The notes under the pieces were generated by a model. The model did no database searches and was not told where the DNA came from. It saw only the letters and a program-made list of their open reading frames with translations. The translations under genes were made by a program, and so were the position numbers. Below, piece by piece: positions 14,290 through 22,981 of a DNA stretch of 64,000 bases. This stretch comes from a virus, in the IMG/VR virus record IMGVR_UViG_3300031576_000008, positions 41,994-105,993 of that record; one strand, written 5' to 3'. Within the stretch, counting starts at the first letter, position 1. Each line of letters begins with the position of its first letter.

Positions 14290-16959
14290 CTATCTAGTAG
14301 CATGTTTAGGCAACCGATCGGTGTCTGGTGCATTCTCAAGATTGAAGCCTTCCTTTCGACAAGTCCTGACCCGGTCCATCGAGTGCCTGAATGTGTACTT
14401 TGACCCAGTGTCGATGAAGTCGTGGATCGTTGCCTCAGTCTTGCCGGGCGCGATTCGAAGCGCGCGGCCAATCCTCTGGAGCACCCTTACCGCAGACTTT
14501 CCACCAGCGGCGAGCACAACTACTTCCAATTCGGGGAGATCCACTCCTTCATCGAAGATGGGGGTGGCCACGATGACTTCCAGTGCACCCGACCTCATGT
14601 CCTTTCTGGCCTGACTGCGGATCATGCCGGAGTGCTTGCCAGTCAAGATCTTGCAGCGGACGTTCTCCCCGCGCAGGATCTCGGCCACGATCCGTGCGTG
14701 ACGGATGGTGTCGCAGATGATGAGGCAGCGCCGGCCGACGTCTACTTCGGACATGGTGATGGATACGACCTCGGCGTTGCGGTTGGGGTTCTCCTCGATG
14801 AGCATCCGCCGGGCGTCCATGTATGGCGTCCCCGGCGGCACGGACTCGTTCTCGACCTTGTGGTACATGACCTTGCACTTTGAGCTCCACCCGATCGCCT
14901 GCAGGTCCTTGGTCTTGACCTGATCGATGATCGGGCCGGTCGCGGCCTCAAGGCGCAGGTCCCGGACCGGATCGCCGGTCTCCGGGGTTCCCGTGAGTCC
15001 GATCCTGTAGAAGGCTGGAATCGCCTGCGTCACCTTGTACCACGTGGCTGCAGCACCCGTCCGGTGGGCCTCGTCGAGCATGATGACGTTGGCATCCTTG
15101 ACCAGATCACAGAAGTACCGGAGCTCGTCCTGCACAGTCTGGGGCATGATGATCACGAACTTCTGGTCGGGCTTGATGTCGTCCCAGCAGCCGTCTCCAA
15201 AGAGAGCAGCCTTCTGGCCGGTCCGGAGCTTGATGCGCTCCGAGGTCTGGTGCAGCAGGTCCTTCCGGTGGACGATCCAGATGCACTTTCCGGCGATGTG
15301 GGAAGCGATCGCGATGCCGACCTCGGTGTTATGGGTGACGAAATTCTCGACGAGGAAGCTGTGGGTATCCTCGATCTCGATGTCCCATGTCTGTTTGAGG
15401 CCGACGTTTCGAACCTCCTTCACGACATCCCAGCCGACCGAAGATTTCGCCATCGACAGTAGGAGATCGTCATCCAATGCGGTTCCAAGCTTCTCGGCCA
15501 ATCCACGGGACATGAGGGAGTCCGGCAGATAGGACATGCTCGTCTTGATGGGGGCGTTCCAAGCCGGCGAGGTGTCGCGCCCGATGCCATAAGGCCGCGA
15601 ACGCCATTTTGAGGCGTATTCCATCGTGCGCAGCGGGAGGCGGTCATGACCGCTGTTCTTTCTGGGAGCCAGCGCCATCTGCAAGGCGGCCGTCTTGCCT
15701 AGAGGAGGACAAGCGCTCAGGCCGGACACTGAGCGCCTGAGCGAGGCATCGAACTGGAATGCCAGTCGATCAGTAGTTTCTCCCTTATACGTGTACTTGA
15801 TGTGGCGTTCCCGCAGCTTCCCGAATACCCCAAAGCGTAGAAGGAGATCGCGGATGTCTTCAGCCAAGGACTTAGAAACGCTCGTGAAGCTGAAGTCCCC
15901 CCGAGGCATGGTGATTGATCCATCACAACCCAGATAGGCCGACAGAAGATCGGCCACTCGCGCTTTCGGCCAGCTGAAGATGCAGGACGGCACGAACTTT
16001 TCGTGCGCATTCTTGCCCAGCAGTCCATATCGTTCTAGAATCTCGACACAGGCAGGCCGGGGCCTGTGGGCACCTCCTCGAGGCCCCCTACGAACCCTGT
16101 AGTCGACCCTGTCGACGTAGACGAGTTCATCACCGAAGAATTTGACTACCCTCTTCAGCGTCTCCAAACGAGTTGCGTCGGCCACCGAGAATCGCAGAAG
16201 CGTGGAATTAGTGCCATTGCCATCGCCCAAATAGAATCCCAAAAGCAGGGCTTCCTCGCTGCTAGGTCCATCCTGATTGCCGTCGACTTCGATCTTGTCG
16301 GCCACGCCAACAAGCATGCCGGGCTTCAGGTCTTCTGCATGGGTCCATTCATCCGCGCCAGTCAGGAACGGATGGTCATGGGAGACGATGACCGAGTGCC
16401 CACGCTTCGTGATGACTTCGACACAATCCTTGAGTCCATTGCTGACCAAGGCCTTAACGGCGGAAGGCTTGAGATCGTGCGAGATTCTGTCATACCCAAA
16501 AACGCAGTCTCCCTGCTGCAGCTGCTCAATAGCTGTCCGCCGGCCATCGGAGGTCGTCAGCCTCATTCCGCTGGCGACGCATTTGCCGGCGTTCACGGCC
16601 AAGGCAAGGATCCCCCTAGCCTTGTCGAGCGCGATCTTGATCGCCTTCTCCTGATGATCGGCGAAGGTGATGTCCTTCAGGATCTTGGCGTTGTACTCCA
16701 CCGTCGGGGGCCGGACGCGCTCGTCGATGACCCGGGCGATTGGGATGATCTTCCTGATGCGAGTGAGCATGCCCGTCGGGAAGGTGCCACGGATGGGGTC
16801 CACGGGGTGCCAGCGGCCGTCCCAAAGCGGGCGGTGCCGGCGGGCGTATTCCGCTCCGGGAAATTCGACCGCTGTCGCCGTGTCGAGCTTGTAGAGCAGT
16901 TGCCGATCGCACTCGATCTTCGAGACGGCGTTCCCGACCCTGATGATGGGCTGTTCCAT
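14290..16959 (-). CDS. Superfamily II DNA helicase (UvsW-like) interrupted by an intein
   Basis: 889 codons from ATG 16959. The host protein is a DEAH/DEAD-type SF2 helicase: N-terminal domain, a Walker A split as AGK-intein-TEVG, VIMLDEAHRTG (motif II), a GLTGTPETGDP motif III, and a C-terminal helicase domain with a VLQRIGRALR motif VI. After intein removal the protein is 471 aa, the size of phage UvsW-type branch-migration helicases. It is the first gene of the leftward operon starting at the 17.0-kb dyad and is divergent from PolIII alpha. The ribosome-binding site is weak. Confidence 0.88.
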   Translation of the reverse strand: MEQPIIRVGNAVSKIECDRQLLYKLDTATAVEFPGAEYARRHRPLWDGRWHPVDPIRGTFPTGMLTRIRKIIPIARVIDERVRPPTVEYNAKILKDITFADHQEKAIKIALDKARGILALAVNAGKCVASGMRLTTSDGRRTAIEQLQQGDCVFGYDRISHDLKPSAVKALVSNGLKDCVEVITKRGHSVIVSHDHPFLTGADEWTHAEDLKPGMLVGVADKIEVDGNQDGPSSEEALLLGFYLGDGNGTNSTLLRFSVADATRLETLKRVVKFFGDELVYVDRVDYRVRRGPRGGAHRPRPACVEILERYGLLGKNAHEKFVPSCIFSWPKARVADLLSAYLGCDGSITMPRGDFSFTSVSKSLAEDIRDLLLRFGVFGKLRERHIKYTYKGETTDRLAFQFDASLRRSVSGLSACPPLGKTAALQMALAPRKNSGHDRLPLRTMEYASKWRSRPYGIGRDTSPAWNAPIKTSMSYLPDSLMSRGLAEKLGTALDDDLLLSMAKSSVGWDVVKEVRNVGLKQTWDIEIEDTHSFLVENFVTHNTEVGIAIASHIAGKCIWIVHRKDLLHQTSERIKLRTGQKAALFGDGCWDDIKPDQKFVIIMPQTVQDELRYFCDLVKDANVIMLDEAHRTGAAATWYKVTQAIPAFYRIGLTGTPETGDPVRDLRLEAATGPIIDQVKTKDLQAIGWSSKCKVMYHKVENESVPPGTPYMDARRMLIEENPNRNAEVVSITMSEVDVGRRCLIICDTIRHARIVAEILRGENVRCKILTGKHSGMIRSQARKDMRSGALEVIVATPIFDEGVDLPELEVVVLAAGGKSAVRVLQRIGRALRIAPGKTEATIHDFIDTGSKYTFRHSMDRVRTCRKEGFNLENAPDTDRLPKHATR
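15328..16581 (-). mobile_element. Intein with LAGLIDADG endonuclease, inserted in the helicase Walker A
   Basis: Residues 127-544 of the helicase ORF. It begins with Cys127 after AGK, contains a SHDHPFL B block and ends THSFLVENFVTHN before Thr545, as in canonical class 1 inteins (Cys1, His-Asn end, Thr+1). LLGFYLGDG and LLSAYLGCDG are the two LAGLIDADG helices, so it probably encodes an active homing endonuclease. Insertion at the P-loop is typical because the site is highly conserved. Confidence 0.9.
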
Positions 16960-16961
16960 AT

Positions 16962-17022
16962 GAGGTAATCTTCTCGGCATTCTGCAGGAATTTCATGAAA
17001 TTCCTCTGCAGTCCGGAGAAGA
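16962..17022. promoter_or_regulatory. Dyad between divergent helicase and PolIII operons (likely operator)
   Basis: The core, 16987-17004, is a perfect 18-bp palindrome GGAATTTCATGAAATTCC. It is flanked by CTGCA and TGCAG, and further out by TCTTCTC and its complement GAGAAGA, so symmetry extends over about 60 bp. It sits in the 72-bp gap between the start codons of the divergent helicase and PolIII alpha genes. A repressor-binding site or bidirectional control point is the natural reading. Confidence 0.7.
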
Positions 17023-17031
17023 GTACCTTCC

Positions 17032-20000
17032 ATGGGAAACTACGGCATTTTGCACGCTCACTCCGAATACAGCGTCCGCGACTCGCTCATCCGCGCCGAA
17101 GACCTGCCTGTATTGGCCAAGTCGAAGGGCTGGGATGCCTGCGCCCTGACCGACCACGGCGGCATCGAGGGCTTGTACACCTTCTCCAAGGCCTGCCGTG
17201 CGAACGGCGTGAAGCCAATCCTTGGCTGTGAGTTCTACGTCGGATGCTCCGACTCCGACAGGGCCCATCACCTGACGGTGCTGGCTAAGAACGTCCGGGG
17301 CTTCACGTCGATGACGGAGCTCCTGTCGATCGCCCACCGCGATCATTACAACGGCAGGAGGCACCGCGCCGACATCCCCATCGACATGATCCTCGAGAAG
17401 CTGACCGACTGCGTCATCCTCTCAGGCTGCTTCTCGAGCCCGTTCTGGAGGGCGTCGGACAAGTCGATGGACGAACTCGTGGCGTTCGTCGACAGGTTCG
17501 GCGACGACTTCTACTTCGAATTTCAGGGTCTCTGGGATTGGCATGAGCAGGTTGATCTTAATTCGCTCGTCATCACCATGTCACGCGAGCTCGGCCGGCC
17601 GCTCGTGGTCACCCCCGATTGTCATTTTGCGACTCCCGACGAATCGCGCTTCCATGAGGCTCTGCTCGCCGTGGCATCCCGCGCTCCTGTCGGTAGCCCC
17701 AAGGCATGGAGGTTCTCGACGCATCTCAACTACGTCCTGACGCCGGAAGAAAGCGTCGCTGGCCTCGTCAAGGCGGGCGTGCCCGAATCAGATGCAAGGA
17801 AGGCGCTGGAGGAGACCGGGAAGATCGCCGCCAAGATCTCCGACTGGTCGTGGGACGACCTGCCTATGCCGAGGATCCCCGACGTCGGCGGCGACATGAA
17901 GAAGCTCGTCTGGGATGGCCTGACGGCCAAGGGGCTCGACCAGACCGATGAATACAAGACCCGGCTCACCGACGAGCTCGACTGCTTCACCAAGGCCGGC
18001 CTCGATCGCTACCTGCTCCTCGTTAGGCATTGCCTGAATCTCTTCCGCAACAATGGAGCCGAGATCGGGCCGCGCGGATCGGTCGGTGGCAGCCTCGTCG
18101 CCTACTGTCTCGGCATCACCAATCTTGATCCGGTCAAGCACGGGCTCATCTGGCAGCGCTTCTACTTCCCCGGCCGCAAGGGCTGGCCGGACGTCGACAT
18201 CGACGTCGACACCCATTTCCGCGAGCGGGTGCCCGAAGTGCTCAGGAAGGAGTTCGGGGATGACCGAGTCGCCCAGATCTCGAACTTCGGTACGTTCGGG
18301 CTCCGGCAGGCGATCAACGACGCCGCCAAGGCCTACGGCATGAAGGTCGATAATCCGCTGTCGGAGTTCGAGCTCCGGGATCTCATCAAGGCGCATGAAG
18401 GCGACGAGGACAAGGTCCCCATCGAGGAGCTCAGGACTTGGCAGGCTCTCCGCGCCAAGAGCCCCGATGCATCCGAGTTCGCCAAGAAGCTCCGGGGCCG
18501 CATGCGCCAGTTCGGTGCCCACGCTGGCGGATTCGTCATCGCCGCCGACAGCCTCCTGTGCGGACGCGGCGCGGTCGTCACGCGCGGCAAGGACAAGGCG
18601 CTCGTCTGGGACATGGGGACCGCCGATGCGCTCGGTTTCGTGAAATTCGACTTCCTCGGGCTCGATTCGCTGGCGGCCATCCGCGAACTCGGACGCTCGA
18701 TCGACATCAAATGGGATGAAGTGCCGCTCGACGATCCGGCGGTCTACACCGATATCTCCGAGGGGCGCACCGCCGCCGTTCCCCAGTTCCTGACGAGCGG
18801 ACTCAGGAGTTTCGCAGAGCGGCTACAGCCCGACAAGTTCGAGGATCTCGTCTGGGCCAACGCCGCGTTCCGGCCGGGCGCGCTCGGGCAGTTCTCCCCG
18901 CAGGAGCTCGCCGAGCGCTACCACGAGAACCCCGACAGCCTGATCGTCTATCAGGAAGACATCATGGCCATCTGCGTCTACATGGCCGGCTTCTCGTGGA
19001 AGGAGGCCGACGGCGTGCGCAAGGTGGTCGCCAAGAAGGAGGGCAGGGACGAGTGGAAGAAGCTCGCCCCCAAGTTTGCCGAAGGATGCGTCAAGCAGGA
19101 CTCCATGACCTACGAGGAGGCGATCATCCTCTGGTCGAGCCTCGAAGAGTTCACAAGGTACGCGTTCAACAAGGCGCATTCGGCCGCCTACAGCTGGAAC
19201 GCCTATCGCATCGCATGGGCCAAGCGCCGCCATCCGATCCACACGTTCGCGGCGCTTCTCAATTCGAGCAAGGAGGAGAAGATTCCGCGCATTCTCGAAG
19301 AAGCCGAGGACAGCTTCGGGCTCAAGCTCCTGCCGCCGGACGCCAACAAGTCCGGGCTGGTATGGATGATCGAGGGGGACGCAATCCGGGCTCCGCTCAA
19401 TCAGTCGGAGCTGATCGACCTGCGCATCACCAAGGCGATCATGAAGCGCCGGGAGTCGGGTCCTTTCGTCTCCAAGAACGACTTCATCACCCGGATGAGT
19501 ACGATCAAGTACCACCCGCAGGTCGTGGACATCCTCTTCGACGGGCGCGGCTTCGCGGCCCATTTCGCGCTGCCGCTCGTCGATCCGAGGATCATCGTCT
19601 CCAAGGACTACATCGAGACGATCCGCTCCTGCATGCAGTGCGATCTCCGGGGCACCTGCCGTCAGGTCGTTCCTCCCGATCTCGGGAAGACGAATGTCCT
19701 CATCGTCGGAGAGGCTCCCGGCAAGGATGAGGACCGCCGGGGCAAGCCGTTCGTGGGCCCATCGGGCCAGCTTCTTTTCAAGCTTCTCGAGGAGAACGGC
19801 ATCAAGCGCACCGATGTGACGGTGACCAATGCCTGCCACTGCAAGCCGCCGTTCGTGCCCGACGAGGATGCCGACGCGTCCGAGCGCCGCTCCCGCAACG
19901 AGGCGCTCATGCTCGACTGCCCGTGGGTCTTCAAGGAGATCGAGCTCATGAAGCCGCCGCTCATCCTCGCCGTCGGGGCCAAGGCGTGGAAGAAGCTCGG

Positions 20001-20211
20001 CGGCGAGGGCGGGATCACCAAGGCCAACGGCACCGAGATCGAGCGCGGCGGATCGAAGATCATGGCATGCCTGCATCCGGCCTTCGTCCTCCGGGACCCG
20101 ACCCAGATGCCTGAGATCGAGCACGCCATCCGCCGCTTCGGCAGGCTTTACCACGCACTCGTGCCCAAAGTGGCCGCTAAGCCTCTCGTTTCGAAAGGAG
20201 CGACGTCATGA
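17032..20211 (+). CDS. DNA polymerase III alpha subunit fused to a family 4-type uracil-DNA glycosylase
   Basis: 1059 aa, ATG 17032 behind GGAGAAGAG. The N-terminal PHP domain starts HAHSEYSVRDS. The C-family polymerase palm has GPRGSVGGSLVAYCLG and PDVDIDVD (about 385-392), then QFGAHAGGF and a QEDIMAICVYMAGFSW fingers block. From about residue 860 the sequence changes to a family 4 UDG: CMQC (867-870), GEAPGKDEDRRGKPFVG, CHCKPP and CLHPAF, which together supply 4Fe-4S cysteines and the catalytic motifs. The usual C-terminal OB and tau-binding parts seem to be missing. It is the replicase of this phage; the UDG may remove or sense uracil during synthesis. Confidence 0.92.
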   Translation: MGNYGILHAHSEYSVRDSLIRAEDLPVLAKSKGWDACALTDHGGIEGLYTFSKACRANGVKPILGCEFYVGCSDSDRAHHLTVLAKNVRGFTSMTELLSIAHRDHYNGRRHRADIPIDMILEKLTDCVILSGCFSSPFWRASDKSMDELVAFVDRFGDDFYFEFQGLWDWHEQVDLNSLVITMSRELGRPLVVTPDCHFATPDESRFHEALLAVASRAPVGSPKAWRFSTHLNYVLTPEESVAGLVKAGVPESDARKALEETGKIAAKISDWSWDDLPMPRIPDVGGDMKKLVWDGLTAKGLDQTDEYKTRLTDELDCFTKAGLDRYLLLVRHCLNLFRNNGAEIGPRGSVGGSLVAYCLGITNLDPVKHGLIWQRFYFPGRKGWPDVDIDVDTHFRERVPEVLRKEFGDDRVAQISNFGTFGLRQAINDAAKAYGMKVDNPLSEFELRDLIKAHEGDEDKVPIEELRTWQALRAKSPDASEFAKKLRGRMRQFGAHAGGFVIAADSLLCGRGAVVTRGKDKALVWDMGTADALGFVKFDFLGLDSLAAIRELGRSIDIKWDEVPLDDPAVYTDISEGRTAAVPQFLTSGLRSFAERLQPDKFEDLVWANAAFRPGALGQFSPQELAERYHENPDSLIVYQEDIMAICVYMAGFSWKEADGVRKVVAKKEGRDEWKKLAPKFAEGCVKQDSMTYEEAIILWSSLEEFTRYAFNKAHSAAYSWNAYRIAWAKRRHPIHTFAALLNSSKEEKIPRILEEAEDSFGLKLLPPDANKSGLVWMIEGDAIRAPLNQSELIDLRITKAIMKRRESGPFVSKNDFITRMSTIKYHPQVVDILFDGRGFAAHFALPLVDPRIIVSKDYIETIRSCMQCDLRGTCRQVVPPDLGKTNVLIVGEAPGKDEDRRGKPFVGPSGQLLFKLLEENGIKRTDVTVTNACHCKPPFVPDEDADASERRSRNEALMLDCPWVFKEIELMKPPLILAVGAKAWKKLGGEGGITKANGTEIERGGSKIMACLHPAFVLRDPTQMPEIEHAIRRFGRLYHALVPKVAAKPLVSKGATS

Positions 20212-20504
20212 AGAGTTACGCGGAAAAAGGCGCGGAGATCGGTCTCTTCGTCGAGGAGAAGAACAAGGCCTATGGCAGCGCCTTCGCCAAGGCTGGGGAA
20301 TTTCTCAAGCTGCTATACCCGGAGGGGGTGGAGCCCGGGCAGTACCGGGACATGCTCCTCCTGACCCGCATCTTCGACAAGATGATGCGCATCGCGACCG
20401 ACAAGGATGCGCTGGGGGAAAGCCCGTACCGGGACATCGCAGGCTACGGCATCATCGGCGATGACACCGAGGAGCGCGAAGCCCGCGCCAAGAAGCCCGT
20501 CTAG
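20208..20504 (+). CDS. Small Nmad1/MazG-like phage nucleotide-metabolism protein
   Basis: 98 aa. It contains KNKAYGSAFAKAGEFLKLLYP, RIFDKMMRIAT and ESPYRDIAGYGI, a pattern seen in small phage proteins related to DUF1599 / nucleotide-modification-associated domain 1 and MazG-like folds. Its start overlaps the PolIII stop by 4 nt and ThyX follows, so a role in nucleotide metabolism fits. The exact reaction is not known. Confidence 0.65.
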   Translation: MKSYAEKGAEIGLFVEEKNKAYGSAFAKAGEFLKLLYPEGVEPGQYRDMLLLTRIFDKMMRIATDKDALGESPYRDIAGYGIIGDDTEEREARAKKPV

Positions 20505-20513
20505 GAGGACCTC

Positions 20514-21290
20514 ATGCACCGCGTCACGCCAAAGCCGTTCCTCGTCGGGGAGACCAAGCTCGATCAGGGGGCCATCAAGGCCTATCTCGACCATGTCGGG
20601 ACGAAGTGGTGGGAGATGGAGGATGGCGCTTCGGACTCCGAGAAGCTGATCGAGATCATGGGCCGCCTTTGTTACAGGAGCTGGGAACCCGGATTGAATA
20701 AGAATGTCTCCAAGATCCGCAAGGGCAACGATCTCTACGTCGGCAACATCCTCAAGTCGAAGCACGGCTCGGTGACCGAGCACGGCGTTTCGAACTGGAT
20801 CATCGCCGACTGCTCGAGAGTTCTGACACACGAGCTCGTTCGCCATCGCGCCGGGACGGCCTTCTCGCAGGAGAGCCTGCGGTTCGTCCGGCTCGACGAT
20901 CTGGGGCTCTGGATGCCGCCGGAGGTGACCGACCCCGTGCTCATCCGGATGTGCGAGGAGAAGTTCAAGGCCGACGAGGAGTTCCAGAAGAGGCTGTCGG
21001 ACTACCTCAAGCTCGACGAGCCCGGGAAGGACTTTCACTACAAGAAGCTCTGGACGAGCTTCATGCGCCGGTTCGCCCCGGAAGGCCTCGCCACCACGAT
21101 CGGCCTCTCGATCAACATGCGCTCGATGCGGCATGTCATCGAGTACCGCACGGCCGAATCGTCGGAGGTCGAGATCCGGTTCGTCTTCGACCAGATCGGC
21201 CGGATCGCCAAGGAGCGCTGGCCGAACCTCATGCAGGATTTCGTGAGGCAGGAGGACGGCGAGTGGAAGCCGGAGCACTCGAAGATTTGA
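20514..21290 (+). CDS. thyX: Flavin-dependent thymidylate synthase ThyX
   Basis: 258 aa, ATG 20514 behind TAGGAGGACCTC. The ThyX signature RHR-x7-S is present as RHRAGTAFSQESLRF (110-124), with a GSVTEH upstream motif and a C-terminal block (INMRSMRHVIEYR) that supplies substrate-binding Arg and His. ThyX makes dTMP from dUMP using FAD, NADPH and methylene-tetrahydrofolate. It is directly downstream of the polymerase, securing dTTP for phage replication. Confidence 0.93.
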   Translation: MHRVTPKPFLVGETKLDQGAIKAYLDHVGTKWWEMEDGASDSEKLIEIMGRLCYRSWEPGLNKNVSKIRKGNDLYVGNILKSKHGSVTEHGVSNWIIADCSRVLTHELVRHRAGTAFSQESLRFVRLDDLGLWMPPEVTDPVLIRMCEEKFKADEEFQKRLSDYLKLDEPGKDFHYKKLWTSFMRRFAPEGLATTIGLSINMRSMRHVIEYRTAESSEVEIRFVFDQIGRIAKERWPNLMQDFVRQEDGEWKPEHSKI

Positions 21291-21374
21291 CCGTGATGCG
21301 AGAATCTCAGGAAATAGTTCTGGAAGGTCGAGAAGACTACCTATTAGGACCCGAAAGGAAAGGAGGACGGCAGG

Positions 21375-21848
21375 ATGAGGGACGCGCCCTTTGAGGTCAC
21401 GGTCGGCGGGGAAAAGTTCACCTTCTCCACGAAGAGCGAGCTTTTCATCGACCGGGACAACCTCGACGATGATCTCGCAAGGCAGGCGGCCCTGTACGCA
21501 TTCTTCGGCATCAGGCTGTCGGCGGAGCTGAAGAAGGAGAAGGCCATTTTGGAGGCCGACTACGAGGAGCTCTTCAACCGGCTCGATCAGGAGGTCCGCC
21601 CGACGTTCAAGACGAAGCCGACGGAGACCGAGATCAAGAACAAGATCAAGACCGATCCACGGATCATCGTCTTGTCCAAGAAGCTCACGAAGCTGGAATT
21701 TGACGAATACAAGATTTCGATCATGCTCAAGGCGCTCGAGCAGCGCAAGGACATGCTCAAGGCCTTGAGCATGAACCGGAGCATGGAACGCACGATGCCG
21801 TCGTCCGACGAGATCGAGCGCATGAAGTCGAACTTGCTTGGCCGTTAA
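21375..21848 (+). CDS. UvsY-like recombination mediator (probable)
   Basis: 157 aa, ATG 21375 after GGAAAGGAGGACGGCAGG. A strand-rich N-terminus leads into LFIDRDNLDDDLARQAALYAFF and long helices (LEADYEELFNRL and LEFDEYKISIMLKALEQRKDML). The arrangement of helices resembles T4 UvsY. It lies directly before genes for a gp32-like SSB and a RecA protein, the two partners of UvsY. The assignment is by context and pattern, not by a clear signature motif. Confidence 0.6.
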   Translation: MRDAPFEVTVGGEKFTFSTKSELFIDRDNLDDDLARQAALYAFFGIRLSAELKKEKAILEADYEELFNRLDQEVRPTFKTKPTETEIKNKIKTDPRIIVLSKKLTKLEFDEYKISIMLKALEQRKDMLKALSMNRSMERTMPSSDEIERMKSNLLGR

Positions 21849-21878
21849 CCCAAAAACCTATTTGAAAGGAGATCAGTC

Positions 21879-22757
21879 ATGGCCATGGGTCGCAGCGATT
21901 ACCAGTCCGCCAAGGAGCGCTTCCTCGACCGCCAGAAGCGCAAGAGCGAGTCCGAGGGATGGTGGAAGCCCACCGAGGGCCGGCACCGCATCCGCATCCT
22001 GCCCCCGCCGTCCAATCAGGAGAAGCAGAAGTTCTTCTACGTCGAGTACGGCGTCCACTACGGGCTCGTCGGTCCCGAGGGCAACACCGAGACCGTGACC
22101 TGCCCGAAGGCCACGCTCAAGAAGCCCTGCCCGATCTGCGAGTTCACGCGCGGACTCTGGCAGAGGAAGAGCGAGGAGGATCAGGTCATCGCCCGCAAGA
22201 TCGGCGTGAAGACCCGCGCCTGCTGCAGCCTCGTGTTCCTGAACGCCCCGTCCGAGGCGAAGATCTGGTCCTTCGGCAAGAACGTCCGCGACCAGCTGGA
22301 CGAGCTGTGCTTCGCCAACGAAGGCTCGGAGGTCATGATCGACGACCCCGACAACGGCTACAACCTGACCGTCACCGTCTCGGTCAGGAACACGCCCGAC
22401 GGCACGTACCCCGACTACATCGTGACGCCCGAGATGAAGTCGTGTGCCGTCCTCGACAAGGCCGTGCTCGGCAAGACGAAGAACCTCGCCGAGATGATCC
22501 ATTCGGCGGTGAAGAGCTACGATGAGATCCGCTCGATCCTCCTCGGCTCCGGCCACGAGGACGGCGGGGAAGCTCCTGCCCCGGTCGCCCGCAAGGTCGA
22601 AGAGGAGCCGACCGAACCGGCATCCGATGATGTCGTCGAGGATACGCCGGCCCCGGTCGCGAAGGCGTCCTCGCCCGCTCCCAGCCAGCGCCCGTCGGCC
22701 GATGATCTCGTCAAGAAGGCCCGGGCGGCCTTGGCGAGCAAGAAGGCGGGACAGTAG
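21879..22757 (+). CDS. gp32-like single-stranded DNA-binding protein
   Basis: 292 aa, ATG 21879 after AAAGGAGATCAGTC. The N-terminal segment is basic. The OB core has EGRHRIRILPPP, a zinc knuckle (His at HYGLVG plus CPKA and CPICEF), and SLVFLNAPSEAKIW. The C-terminal third is Pro/Ala/Glu-rich and ends in a short basic helix. This is the layout of phage gp32-type SSBs with a C-terminal interaction tail. Neighbours are the UvsY-like and RecA genes. Confidence 0.8.
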   Translation: MAMGRSDYQSAKERFLDRQKRKSESEGWWKPTEGRHRIRILPPPSNQEKQKFFYVEYGVHYGLVGPEGNTETVTCPKATLKKPCPICEFTRGLWQRKSEEDQVIARKIGVKTRACCSLVFLNAPSEAKIWSFGKNVRDQLDELCFANEGSEVMIDDPDNGYNLTVTVSVRNTPDGTYPDYIVTPEMKSCAVLDKAVLGKTKNLAEMIHSAVKSYDEIRSILLGSGHEDGGEAPAPVARKVEEEPTEPASDDVVEDTPAPVAKASSPAPSQRPSADDLVKKARAALASKKAGQ

Positions 22758-22765
22758 GTGGCGTC

Positions 22766-22981
22766 ATGATGAAGAAAAAGAAGTCCCTCCAGCAGCGTCT
22801 GCGCGAATCCGAGCTGCGCGAGCAGGCGTCGGCGCGCAGGCAATGGCGGGTCGTCGACCGGCTGGAGCTCGAGCTGAGGTCGCTTGAATTGCAGATCCGG
22901 AAGATCGAGCTCGAGATCAAGAAGGCGAAGGCCGAAGAGCGGTTCACCCAGTCGATCAACGCCATGAAGAAGGGGGCATAA
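22766..22981 (+). CDS. Small coiled-coil protein
   Basis: 71 aa, very basic N-terminus (MMKKKKS) and then continuous heptad-like helix. It overlaps the RecA start by 1 nt (TAATG). It may be an accessory factor of the recombination module. No family recognised. Confidence 0.6.
   Translation: MMKKKKSLQQRLRESELREQASARRQWRVVDRLELELRSLELQIRKIELEIKKAKAEERFTQSINAMKKGA

Noticed and set aside
21291-21374. UGA readthrough extending ThyX.
   Set aside because: A second UGA follows two codons later, and the ThyX length is normal.
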